Shown here: in pieces, positions 47,842 through 55,324 of the stretch
Numbering within the stretch: position 1 is the stretch's first letter
How the letters are laid out: the number at the start of each line of letters is the position of its first letter
Assembly (NCBI RefSeq): GCF_946902045.1
Contig: NZ_OX336253.1
Span: 620,001 to 684,000 of the forward strand
Length of the DNA: 64,000 nt
DNA from: Neisseria sp. Marseille-Q5346
GTDB taxonomy: Bacteria > Pseudomonadota > Gammaproteobacteria > Burkholderiales > Neisseriaceae
Reading direction: 5' to 3'
Notes under the pieces: generated by a model
What the model saw: the letters and a program-made list of their open reading frames with translations, nothing else
The model's database searches: none
What the model was told of the DNA's origin: nothing
Made by a program: the position numbers and the translations under genes

Positions 47842-48346
47842 TTATGAGCCTGATGGGGGGCGGTTTGTGAATCAGGATCCGATTGGGTTGTTTGGGGGGA
47901 GTAATTTTTATGCGTTTGCACCAAATACTACGAAATGGATAGATACATTAGGTTGGTTTAAATATCATGGGAATTGGTGTGGACCAGACTGGACAGGGGG
48001 GAGAGAAGAGCAATACAGTAAGCTTCGAGACAATAACGGTTATTATGCTGAACCAATGGGAGTATTGGATACGGCTTGCAGGCAACATGATATTTGTTAT
48101 GCTAAGTGTAGGGAACAATTCTCATGTTCAGGATTAGAAAAATATAACTGTATGGTAAGGTGTGATGACACTCTTGTGAATACATCTAAAAATATCCAAC
48201 ATGATCCTAATTCTTCTTCTATAAAACGTTGGGGGCTTGAAAAGGCAATTTCACAACACTATGGACCAGAAAATGATACTAATACTTGCCAAAACCCACC
48301 ATCCCTCGATAAAACAATTAAAAAAACGTCTAAAAATCATAGGTGA
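44201..48346 (+). CDS. Rhs effector with DUF4150 PAAR-like domain and phospholipase-A2-like tip
   Basis: The 1381-aa protein starts with a DUF4150 (PAAR-like) region (about 1-125: VPDFCWPPPPAPPSVPPIPF, GDEIALPGRKGVKS), which should cap VgrG. CLSC (about 131-134), the SRSYYS entry and YD repeats follow to GRFVNQDPIGL. The usual DPxGL cleavage motif reads WIDTLGW here. The tip (about 1253-1381) has GNWCGPDWTGG and LDTACRQHDICYAKC with the catalytic pair His1296-Asp1297, plus further Cys residues, matching secreted phospholipase A2 folds that need disulfides and calcium. It should attack membrane phospholipids. A small membrane protein follows as immunity candidate. AGGAG 10 bases before ATG. 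Confidence 0.87.
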   Translation: MAVNKIARKSSDFRVVFTVPDFCWPPPPAPPSVPPIPFPLFADLGGAKTVAKDVRLNRKPAFVFNASKTDKTYGDEIALPGRKGVKSRTATKPAWPMRHSSSVKIRKRYIVRTGDMFHMNGKFSKRLPPKTCLSCKGAVGAGRPVNPIHGLKFLEGEADFAFEGILPLVWSRSYYSDQDGTGWLGEGWSVPGCQRIIRDAAGLAYIDDQGRLFPLPEVDEDDEEPVLFESEQIWFSKNPDGHYVIASLDGSIALRFAPLVVAEDGSDEDSTLFPLVAVEDANGNHQRFVYHPLTGLPQYIIDGNGRVFSLNFGNVADEQSPKMRLLSVSLLEGLPAFGETVRVGTPLVRYEYNGSGDLIRVIGRDGNVKRSFGYKNNLMVSHTDAAGLVSEYEYDHYTPTGKVIRNRTSLGEEWRFTYHEGYTEVTDILGRTEQYHYDYNNELTKRVFADGSTNLMERDDLGRLLSHTDAMGRVTRYQYSNEGQVESITRPDGVILHFDYDDNYRLIRKSDTESRYHGYTYDEVGNLLTHTDPLKHITRFEYAGNGLLLSVTDPNGSSTAYHYNENHQPDRITDCSGYETKLSYTPEGQLARITDALGQHTEYHYDTNQHLTLALYPDGSKETFGYDAAGRLTTHTDGEGHTTSYEYGQDGLPTRRTNALGHTFGYHYDQARRLVGLTNENGARYRFAYDILDRLIAESGFDHKLTGYRYNAGNELIEQREFGDEASLAAKLMAQLGGQPVPKKDAAPLSDGLDGQTPLRTTEFKRDVLGRLIHTLARNNDKVQETVYQYDLDGNLVRAANSHSITCFDYNGNGQIIGQHQWRVPTKEENARNGLPETDWRNAQYDMLYLPVTESILYHYDFNGNRTTTVLPDGRQINYLYYGSGHLHQISLDDEVISDIERDKLHREIYRTQGKLASRYELDPLGRLKRQIAALNDLTQTETAKNAVASAYAVKRSYGYDRTGNLTHSTDQRTSTTRFEYDKLGRITQAGNELFAFDPAHNILSDNNSPTVPDNRLKTYNGTTYYYDHFGNLIHRELADGEVQNYFYDLHDQLVKAEIFKKDGTKETWAYTYDALGRRIGKGRLKDGKVSDGLENQTRFVWDGSHLLQEIQPDGRYTYLYTDPDSYEPLAQVHNHTNAKGESHQQIHYFHCDQIGIPREMTDKDGNLLWFGNYTGWGRLKEETKVTDSAYQPFRLQNQYCDRETGLHYNFFRYYEPDGGRFVNQDPIGLFGGSNFYAFAPNTTKWIDTLGWFKYHGNWCGPDWTGGREEQYSKLRDNNGYYAEPMGVLDTACRQHDICYAKCREQFSCSGLEKYNCMVRCDDTLVNTSKNIQHDPNSSSIKRWGLEKAISQHYGPENDTNTCQNPPSLDKTIKKTSKNHR

Positions 48347-48350
48347 TATT

Positions 48351-48653
48351 ATGAAAATTTATAAATATATAAGTATTTTTTTATTATATTTATTTATATA
48401 TATAATTTTATTTATAATAAACCCTTGGATTTTGGAATTAATTAATATTACTATAACACTTCCATGGTCAATTATTGAAGAAGATATTATTACTCATTTA
48501 GGACTAAATCTGAATCCTACTATTGATAATATCTTTTATCGAAGAATAATACACTTTGCTTATGGATCAATTAGTTTTTTTATAAATATATTTCTTTTAT
48601 ACAAACTTATATATAAACTTAAAAAAATTTTCAAACTATACAAAATTAATTAG
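48351..48653 (+). CDS. small membrane protein, candidate immunity to the PLA2-like toxin
   Basis: The 100-aa protein starts at ATG 48351, 4 bp after the toxin stop with AGGTGA upstream; the frame is open further 5' but overlaps the toxin. It has two hydrophobic helices (about 5-30 and 68-92) flanking a short polar loop (IIEEDIITHLGLNLNPTIDN) and a Lys-rich C-terminus. A membrane-embedded immunity protein makes sense for a phospholipase acting on the inner membrane. No family recognised. Very AT-rich. Confidence 0.7.
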   Translation: MKIYKYISIFLLYLFIYIILFIINPWILELINITITLPWSIIEEDIITHLGLNLNPTIDNIFYRRIIHFAYGSISFFINIFLLYKLIYKLKKIFKLYKIN

Positions 48654-48766
48654 GTTTCGAATCTTATGCTTTTACAAGTGTAGCAAGCCGTAGTCCCTAT
48701 AAAACCTCCAATCCCGACATAAGGTGTGTGCGGTACGTACGCACACGGGTTCTGTTTTTCAGACGA
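48654..48766 (+). repeat. Rhs cassette boundary module, inverted copy 3
   Basis: Read on the minus strand this segment (GTCGTCTGAAAAACAGAA, then a near-palindrome GTGTGCGTACGTACCGCACAC, then a stretch ending CTACGGCTTGCTACAC) matches the second half of the modules at 13975-14064 and 16830-16898. It joins the end of the PLA2 immunity gene to the second 3.68-kb repeat. Confidence 0.7.
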
Positions 48767-51700
48767 CCCCATCCCCCAACAGGAGCAAGCCGCCATGGCC
48801 GTCAATAAAATCGCCCGTAAAAGCAGCGACTTCAGGGTCGTCTTTACCGTCCCCGATTTCTGTTGGCCTCCTCCACCCGCTCCCCCTTCCGTTCCACCCA
48901 TCCCCTTCCCACTCTTTGCCGATCTCGGCGGTGCCAAGACCGTCGCCAAAGACGTACGCCTCAACCGCAAGCCTGCTTTTGTCTTTAATGCCAGTAAGAC
49001 GGATAAAACTTATGGCGACGAAATCGCCCTTCCTGGCCGTAAAGGGGTAAAAAGCCGCACCGCCACCAAACCGGCCTGGCCGATGCGTCATTCTTCCTCG
49101 GTTAAAATCCGCAAACGCTATATCGTGCGTACCGGCGATATGTTCCATATGAACGGCAAGTTCAGCAAAAGACTCCCCCCTAAAACCTGTTTGTCCTGTA
49201 AGGGGGCGGTAGGTGCCGGCCGTCCGGTCAATCCGATACACGGGTTGAAGTTTTTGGAGGGTGAAGCCGACTTTGCCTTTGAAGGCATTTTGCCTTTGGT
49301 ATGGAGCCGCAGCTATTATTCCGACCAAGACGGTACCGGCTGGCTCGGCGAGGGCTGGAGCGTACCGGGCTGCCAGCGCATTATCCGCGATGCGGCCGGA
49401 TTGGCCTATATCGACGATCAGGGCCGTTTGTTCCCTTTGCCGGAAGTCGATGAAGATGACGAAGAGCCGGTATTGTTCGAGAGCGAACAGATTTGGTTCA
49501 GCAAGAACCCGGACGGCCATTACGTCATTGCTTCGCTGGACGGTTCGATAGCGCTGCGTTTTGCCCCTTTGGTGGTCGCTGAAGACGGTTCGGATGAAGA
49601 TTCCACCCTCTTCCCTTTGGTCGCGGTGGAAGACGCCAACGGCAACCATCAGCGTTTCGTCTATCATCCGCTGACCGGTTTGCCGCAATACATTATTGAC
49701 GGCAACGGCCGGGTATTCTCGCTGAACTTCGGCAATGTGGCTGATGAACAGTCGCCCAAAATGCGGCTGCTGTCGGTATCGCTGTTGGAGGGTTTACCCG
49801 CCTTTGGCGAAACCGTTCGGGTCGGTACGCCGCTGGTCCGCTATGAATACAACGGCAGTGGTGACCTGATCCGCGTCATCGGCCGCGACGGTAATGTCAA
49901 ACGCAGCTTCGGCTATAAGAACAATCTGATGGTGTCGCATACGGATGCGGCCGGATTGGTATCGGAATACGAATACGACCACTACACCCCGACCGGCAAA
50001 GTCATCCGCAACCGGACTTCCTTGGGCGAGGAATGGCGTTTTACCTATCACGAAGGTTACACCGAGGTAACCGACATACTGGGCCGTACCGAGCAATATC
50101 ATTACGATTACAACAATGAGTTGACCAAACGGGTGTTTGCCGACGGCAGCACCAACCTGATGGAACGCGACGACTTGGGCCGTCTGCTCAGCCATACCGA
50201 TGCAATGGGACGCGTTACCCGTTATCAGTACAGCAACGAAGGCCAGGTAGAAAGTATTACCCGTCCGGACGGCGTCATCCTGCATTTCGACTATGACGAC
50301 AACTACCGACTGATCCGCAAAAGCGATACCGAAAGCCGTTACCACGGCTATACCTATGACGAAGTGGGCAACCTGCTGACCCATACCGACCCGCTGAAAC
50401 ACATCACCCGTTTCGAATATGCCGGCAACGGTCTGTTGCTGTCGGTAACCGATCCGAACGGCAGCAGTACCGCATACCACTATAACGAAAACCATCAGCC
50501 CGACCGGATTACCGACTGTTCGGGTTACGAAACCAAACTCTCTTACACCCCCGAAGGACAGCTGGCGCGTATTACCGATGCGCTGGGACAGCACACCGAA
50601 TACCACTACGACACCAATCAACACCTCACCCTCGCCCTCTATCCCGACGGCAGCAAGGAGACCTTCGGCTATGATGCCGCAGGTCGTCTGACCACCCATA
50701 CCGACGGCGAAGGCCACACCACCTCCTACGAATACGGCCAGGACGGTCTGCCGACCCGACGCACCAATGCCTTGGGCCATACCTTCGGCTACCATTACGA
50801 CCAAGCCCGCCGCTTAGTCGGCCTCACCAATGAAAACGGTGCGCGCTACCGCTTTGCCTACGACATCCTCGACCGATTGATTGCAGAAAGCGGTTTCGAC
50901 CATAAGCTCACCGGCTACCGCTACAACGCCGGCAACGAACTGATTGAACAGCGTGAATTCGGCGACGAAGCCTCCCTTGCCGCCAAACTGATGGCGCAGC
51001 TGGGCGGACAACCCGTCCCCAAAAAAGACGCCGCCCCGCTTTCAGACGGCCTCGACGGCCAAACCCCGCTGCGGACTACCGAGTTCAAACGCGATGTATT
51101 GGGACGCTTAATCCATACCCTCGCCCGCAACAACGACAAGGTTCAGGAAACCGTTTACCAATACGACCTGGACGGCAACCTCGTCCGTGCCGCCAACAGC
51201 CACAGCATTACCTGCTTCGACTACAACGGCAACGGCCAAATCATCGGCCAGCACCAATGGAGGGTACCGACTAAGGAAGAGAATGCCCGAAACGGATTGC
51301 CCGAAACCGACTGGCGCAATGCGCAGTACGACATGCTGTACCTGCCCGTTACCGAAAGCATCCTCTACCACTACGACTTCAACGGCAACCGTACCACCAC
51401 CGTCCTGCCCGACGGCAGACAAATCAACTATCTGTATTACGGCAGCGGCCACCTGCACCAAATCAGCCTCGACGACGAAGTCATCTCCGACATCGAACGT
51501 GATAAGCTGCACCGCGAAATCTACCGTACACAGGGTAAACTCGCCAGCCGTTACGAACTCGATCCCTTAGGCCGTCTGAAAAGGCAAATTGCCGCACTCA
51601 ACGACCTGACGCAGACCGAAACAGCTAAAAATGCAGTAGCATCGGCTTATGCCGTCAAACGCAGCTACGGCTACGACCGTACCGGCAACCTAACCCACAG

Positions 51701-52435
51701 TACCGACCAGCGGACGAGCACGACCCGGTTCGAGTACGACAAACTGGGCCGGATTACCCAAGCCGGCAACGAACTGTTCGCCTTCGACCCCGCGCACAAT
51801 ATCCTGTCCGATAACAATAGCCCTACCGTCCCCGACAACCGCCTGAAAACCTACAACGGCACGACCTATTACTACGACCACTTCGGTAACCTGATCCACC
51901 GCGAACTGGCCGACGGCGAAGTACAGAACTATTTCTACGACCTGCACGACCAACTGGTTAAAGCGGAAATCTTCAAAAAAGACGGCACGAAAGAGACTTG
52001 GGCCTACACCTACGACGCCCTGGGCAGAAGGATAGGCAAAGGCCGTCTGAAAGACGGAAAAGTTTCAGACGGCCTCGAAAACCAAACCCGCTTCGTTTGG
52101 GACGGAAGCCACCTCTTGCAAGAAATCCAACCGGACGGCAGGTATACCTATCTCTACACCGATCCCGACAGCTACGAACCTTTGGCACAAGTACACAACC
52201 ACACCAATGCCAAAGGCGAAAGCCACCAGCAAATCCACTACTTCCATTGCGACCAAATCGGCATTCCAAGAGAAATGACCGATAAGGACGGCAACCTCTT
52301 GTGGTTCGGCAACTACACCGGCTGGGGTCGTCTGAAAGAGGAAACCAAGGTAACGGATAGCGCATACCAGCCCTTCCGCCTGCAAAACCAGTATTGCGAC
52401 CGTGAAACGGGGCTGCATTACAACTTCTTCAGGTA
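48755..52435 (+). repeat. 3.68-kb direct repeat, copy 2
   Basis: Partner of 44161-47841. Together the copies bracket the PLA2-like tip and its immunity gene, so recombination between them would delete a 4594-bp unit and leave one rhs gene with the TNT-like tip. Confidence 0.95.
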
Positions 52436-52961
52436 CTATGAGCCTGATGCGGGTCGGTTTGTGAATCAGGATCCGATTGGGTTAGAAGGTGGAGAGAATC
52501 TGTATGCGTTTGCGCCGAATGCTCAAGACTGGGTTGACCCTCTTGGTTTAAGCAAATGCTCATCAAGATCGAAAACACCAAATCCATATCAAGGTGTAAA
52601 AGAAGCATCTAAATATTTAAAATCACAAGGAGTTCCAAGAAAATATAGGAAACAAATTTTAGAATCTTTTGATAGAGAAACGATTAAAGTACGTTCGGCA
52701 GGAACTAGTGAATATGGATTAAGGTACTTTGACGGAATAAATGCTCAAGCTAAAGGTCGTTATTTATTTGAAACATTCCCTGCTACCAGAAGTAGCCTCG
52801 CAGTCAAACCAAAATGGAACCACATGACTAATATTGCTCAATTTAAAGTGAAACCAGGAACAACTATTATTGAAGGTAAAGCTGCACCTCAAGGTTTGGG
52901 GTTGCCTGGTGGACAAACACAAAAATATATTAATGACTTAGAAAGGTTAATAAGACAATGA
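48795..52961 (+). CDS. Rhs effector with DUF4150 PAAR-like domain and TNT-like tip
   Basis: The 1388-aa protein is identical to the previous Rhs protein through about residue 1214 and then diverges. I start it at ATG 48795 (MAVNKIARK, AGGAG upstream); an upstream in-frame ATG at 48726 lies in repeat DNA. The core ends with the canonical WVDPLGL. The 136-aa tip has FDGINAQAKGRYLFETFP, then a strand pair and KAAPQGLGLPGGQTQKY, resembling the C-terminal 'iaPaFGqpGGGtQy' of TNT-type NAD glycohydrolases, with an Arg in TRSSLAV where TNT has R-LP. NADase activity is inferred from this weak likeness; another toxin fold is possible. Confidence 0.82.
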   Translation: MAVNKIARKSSDFRVVFTVPDFCWPPPPAPPSVPPIPFPLFADLGGAKTVAKDVRLNRKPAFVFNASKTDKTYGDEIALPGRKGVKSRTATKPAWPMRHSSSVKIRKRYIVRTGDMFHMNGKFSKRLPPKTCLSCKGAVGAGRPVNPIHGLKFLEGEADFAFEGILPLVWSRSYYSDQDGTGWLGEGWSVPGCQRIIRDAAGLAYIDDQGRLFPLPEVDEDDEEPVLFESEQIWFSKNPDGHYVIASLDGSIALRFAPLVVAEDGSDEDSTLFPLVAVEDANGNHQRFVYHPLTGLPQYIIDGNGRVFSLNFGNVADEQSPKMRLLSVSLLEGLPAFGETVRVGTPLVRYEYNGSGDLIRVIGRDGNVKRSFGYKNNLMVSHTDAAGLVSEYEYDHYTPTGKVIRNRTSLGEEWRFTYHEGYTEVTDILGRTEQYHYDYNNELTKRVFADGSTNLMERDDLGRLLSHTDAMGRVTRYQYSNEGQVESITRPDGVILHFDYDDNYRLIRKSDTESRYHGYTYDEVGNLLTHTDPLKHITRFEYAGNGLLLSVTDPNGSSTAYHYNENHQPDRITDCSGYETKLSYTPEGQLARITDALGQHTEYHYDTNQHLTLALYPDGSKETFGYDAAGRLTTHTDGEGHTTSYEYGQDGLPTRRTNALGHTFGYHYDQARRLVGLTNENGARYRFAYDILDRLIAESGFDHKLTGYRYNAGNELIEQREFGDEASLAAKLMAQLGGQPVPKKDAAPLSDGLDGQTPLRTTEFKRDVLGRLIHTLARNNDKVQETVYQYDLDGNLVRAANSHSITCFDYNGNGQIIGQHQWRVPTKEENARNGLPETDWRNAQYDMLYLPVTESILYHYDFNGNRTTTVLPDGRQINYLYYGSGHLHQISLDDEVISDIERDKLHREIYRTQGKLASRYELDPLGRLKRQIAALNDLTQTETAKNAVASAYAVKRSYGYDRTGNLTHSTDQRTSTTRFEYDKLGRITQAGNELFAFDPAHNILSDNNSPTVPDNRLKTYNGTTYYYDHFGNLIHRELADGEVQNYFYDLHDQLVKAEIFKKDGTKETWAYTYDALGRRIGKGRLKDGKVSDGLENQTRFVWDGSHLLQEIQPDGRYTYLYTDPDSYEPLAQVHNHTNAKGESHQQIHYFHCDQIGIPREMTDKDGNLLWFGNYTGWGRLKEETKVTDSAYQPFRLQNQYCDRETGLHYNFFRYYEPDAGRFVNQDPIGLEGGENLYAFAPNAQDWVDPLGLSKCSSRSKTPNPYQGVKEASKYLKSQGVPRKYRKQILESFDRETIKVRSAGTSEYGLRYFDGINAQAKGRYLFETFPATRSSLAVKPKWNHMTNIAQFKVKPGTTIIEGKAAPQGLGLPGGQTQKYINDLERLIRQ

Positions 52962-53251
52962 ATCAGGAGCAATTTATAAAAAAGATTAATATAGTTTTAG
53001 TCGAAATTGATAAAATGATTAATAATTGTGATGAATATAGTTATACAAATAAACAGCAGTTGATTTCTATAAAAAATGAACTATATGACATGATTAATTA
53101 TCTAAATTCAGAAAGTATTTTTCAACAAAAAAAAGGAAAAGAATTTTTATTGTCTCGGATAGTAATTGATTCTTGGCCATTTAATAATGAAGTTGGTAAA
53201 CTCCTTGTAGAATTAGAAGAAGATTTCAATTCTTTGACAAGAAAAATATAA
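52958..53251 (+). CDS. candidate immunity protein 1 for the TNT-like toxin
   Basis: The 97-aa, largely helical protein starts with an ATGA overlap at the toxin stop, the tightest coupling in this arm, which makes it the first choice for immunity. Features: an N-terminal amphipathic helix (FIKKINIVLVEIDKMINN) and an acidic C-terminal helix (VGKLLVELEEDF). No signal peptide, so cytoplasmic, as expected for a toxin acting on a cytoplasmic substrate. No family recognised. Confidence 0.65.
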   Translation: MNQEQFIKKINIVLVEIDKMINNCDEYSYTNKQQLISIKNELYDMINYLNSESIFQQKKGKEFLLSRIVIDSWPFNNEVGKLLVELEEDFNSLTRKI

Positions 53252-53253
53252 AA

Positions 53254-53646
53254 ATGTCTAAATTAAAAATTTTGAATGAAACTCCTTTAGACTTTCAAGA
53301 AAAATTTTTGTTTGACAAATGGGAAGTCAGCTACCTTGATTTGATGGAAGTAAATCAAGGTTCTCCCTTAGTTGGAAGTCTATCCATTAACGGTCAAGTT
53401 ATTATTAAAGAACAGGGATTTGGAGGGCCTTTGTTGTATTTCAATAGAAAAATATATATTCCAGTTTTCATTAGACGATTTTGCGTTGTTGGATTTAGGC
53501 TTGTAACATTAAATTTAGATGATTTATCAATTGAGTATATTGGGGGTATCGAAGACTTGGTTTATCTGAAAGAGATAAAAGGTAATAGAATTTATTTCTA
53601 TACAGATATATATAAAAGCACAGAAAAGAATTTAACTTTATATTAA
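53254..53646 (+). CDS. hypothetical protein, possible second immunity gene
   Basis: The 130-aa, mostly beta-strand protein lies 2 bp after the previous gene, so the two are co-translated. Features: FLFDKWEVSYLDLMEV, a glycine-rich turn (IIKEQGFGGPLLYFNRKIYIPVF) and alternating hydrophobic strands to the end. I recognise no family. It could be a second immunity protein left from another cassette, or a partner of the 97-aa protein. A hairpin terminator follows at about 53756. Confidence 0.55.
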   Translation: MSKLKILNETPLDFQEKFLFDKWEVSYLDLMEVNQGSPLVGSLSINGQVIIKEQGFGGPLLYFNRKIYIPVFIRRFCVVGFRLVTLNLDDLSIEYIGGIEDLVYLKEIKGNRIYFYTDIYKSTEKNLTLY

Positions 53647-53755
53647 CAAATATATCTCAATAATATGCTGTAAACTGAAGCGTGCCGAGATAAATAAGAT
53701 GATTTTTTGAGAAAAATGAAGTGCTGTTTTATTTCATAATGTGAAAGCTATTTTC

Positions 53756-53785
53756 AAATCCTGCCGATCTTAAGGCAGGATTTTT
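53756..53785 (+). terminator. rho-independent terminator
   Basis: AATCCTGCC and GGCAGGATT pair across an 8-nt loop and are followed by TTTT. It closes the Rhs/TNT/immunity transcript and isolates the orphan cassette downstream. Confidence 0.8.
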
Positions 53786-53794
53786 AATTAAGCG

Positions 53795-54385
53795 ATGGCG
53801 TCATCGCTATCCGATAGGGTTGATGGGTGGGATAATCTTTATCAATTTGCACCTAATACCCAAGTATGGGTCGATTGGTTAGGTTTAGCTGGAGTTGATA
53901 TGAATTTATTCTCAAGTAATGAAGACATACACTCTTACGCTCATAAAGTTGCCAATAAACCGAATACTTTCCAAGTAGGAGGGCATGGTAATCCTTCATT
54001 GATGGTAGATGGGGCTACAGGTGAAAGATTAGATGCTAAAAAATTAGCAGCGAGAATTAAAAAAAATCCTAACTATAAATCAGGTATGACGGTTGAGATT
54101 TTATCCTGTAATACAGGAAAAGGAGCAAACCCTCTTGGACAACAACTTGCTAATGAATTAAATACTACAGTTAAAGCACCAAATGAATATCTTTGGTTTT
54201 CAAGTAACGGGAAATTAACACCGATGGGAATGAAGGCTGATCGCTCGCAAGATACAAGCAAACCAGGCACCATGAGAAGCTTTACTCCTCAAAGTAAAAA
54301 AATAAGTAAGGAACATGCTAACTATGGAAATACTGAAAAATTTCTTAATTTTATTTTTGTTATTAACTCCTTTAATATCATGTAA
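53795..54385 (+). CDS. orphan Rhs tip: caspase/C80-like cysteine peptidase toxin
   Basis: The 196-codon frame begins in a stump of Rhs core. YQFAPNTQVWVDWLGL is the end of the conserved core, but the preceding PIGL-GG codons are shifted by one missing base in a G run (about 53823-53832), so it cannot be read as a continuous Rhs end. The tip has VGGHGNPSLMVDG (catalytic His) and VEILSCNTGKGANPLGQQLA (catalytic Cys), then TTVKAP, the His/Cys layout of C80/CHAT-type caspase-fold peptidases. There is no delivery domain, so it is a silent cassette. Translation could begin at an internal Met (DMNLFSS). Its end overlaps the lipoprotein gene by about 60 nt. Confidence 0.65.
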   Translation: MASSLSDRVDGWDNLYQFAPNTQVWVDWLGLAGVDMNLFSSNEDIHSYAHKVANKPNTFQVGGHGNPSLMVDGATGERLDAKKLAARIKKNPNYKSGMTVEILSCNTGKGANPLGQQLANELNTTVKAPNEYLWFSSNGKLTPMGMKADRSQDTSKPGTMRSFTPQSKKISKEHANYGNTEKFLNFIFVINSFNIM

Positions 54386-54734
54386 ACAACATCCGGAAAG
54401 AAATGAGAAAATGACTGACTTTATATCAACAGGTAGTACTTATTGGATTCCAGATGAAGAAATTCAAATTCTCGAAAAGAACGCCACTAATAGAGATAAA
54501 AACTCAGCATTCAAATTATATCAATACCATATGTTTGTATCTTTAGATCAAGATTTGGAATTTAAATGGCTAGAGATAGCGGCAAAAAATGGACATCCAA
54601 TTGCCCAATCCAATTTAGCCGATTTATTTTTCACACAAGGCAATAAAGAAAAAGCCATATTTTGGGCTAAAAAGGCATATAGAAATGGCGCCAAACTACC
54701 AGACGAATTAAAAATACTGATAAATATCAATTGA
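54324..54734 (+). CDS. Sel1-repeat lipoprotein, candidate immunity protein
   Basis: The 136-aa protein from MEILKN has a signal peptide with lipobox LISC, and the mature part contains two Sel1-like repeats (WLEIAAKNGHPIAQSNLADLFF and a following EKAIFWAKKAYRNG). The gene starts inside the 3' end of the C80-like toxin in another frame (start 54315 or 54324). Position suggests immunity to that toxin. A lipoprotein immunity would act in the periplasm, which implies that the toxin target or route is periplasmic. Confidence 0.6.
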   Translation: MEILKNFLILFLLLTPLISCKQHPERNEKMTDFISTGSTYWIPDEEIQILEKNATNRDKNSAFKLYQYHMFVSLDQDLEFKWLEIAAKNGHPIAQSNLADLFFTQGNKEKAIFWAKKAYRNGAKLPDELKILININ

Positions 54735-54741
54735 TTAATAA

Positions 54742-54960
54742 GATTTAGCGGATTATCGTTACAAACCTAAAACTTCTAGAGGAGGATTAAGAAAATGTTG
54801 GAAACTTCCTAAGGGGCACATTATCGAACGGGACTCATTCCATGGAGAATATTTGATATCAAATAAAGTTTCAAAAATTAATCTTACTTATTTAAGAAAT
54901 TGGACACAAACAATTATGACTATTTTTTGCCCTGTTAAGAAGATATTGTTTACCCAATAA
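54742..54960 (+). pseudogene. remnant of a toxin tip, colicin-E3/RNase-like
   Basis: An open stretch of 72 codons with no start contains KPKTSRGGLRKCWKLPKG then HIIERDSFHGEYLIS. This resembles the 'kRrW.d..G.IyEwDsqHGe.E' pattern of colicin-E3-type cytotoxic rRNase tips, but the sequence then loses the family pattern. No Rhs core is attached. Identification is by eye only. Confidence 0.4.
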
Positions 54961-54984
54961 TGTGAAGATAATATCTTAACAGAG

Positions 54985-55262
54985 CATTAAGTTTGTCTGA
55001 AAGGAATGTTTTAAGACAACCTGAATGCCATAGCTCATAATACCTGAAAAAGTTGTAATGCATAATCGAAATGGTTAGCGAGCAGTTCCAGATATGTCCA
55101 TTTCTCTTTTTAGTTTGCCCCAGTCGTAATAATTCCCAAACCAAAGGTTATCTTCACAGTCGGTCATCCCTCTTAGGATACCAATTTGATTACAGAGGAG
55201 GTAGTGTGTCTGTTGGCTGCTTTCTTCTGCAGTTGTCTAATCGTGAATTTACACCAGTAGCT
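54985..55262 (-). pseudogene. degraded Rhs core end, minus strand
   Basis: Minus-strand codons give SSQQTHYLLCNQIGILRGMT, then NLWFGNYYDWGKLKRE and, after frame changes, HYNFFRYYE. These match HQQIHYFHCDQIGIPREMTD, NLLWFGNYTGWGRLKEE and HYNFFRYYEPD in the intact Rhs proteins, in the right order. Several frameshifts and stops are present. The orientation is opposite to the neighbouring right-arm genes but the same as the left arm. Confidence 0.75.
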
Positions 55263-55324
55263 TGACTCTTTCGGCACCTGAAAACCAGAAAGAGAAGATA
55301 GTACTGGAATAGAGGCAAGCCCTA

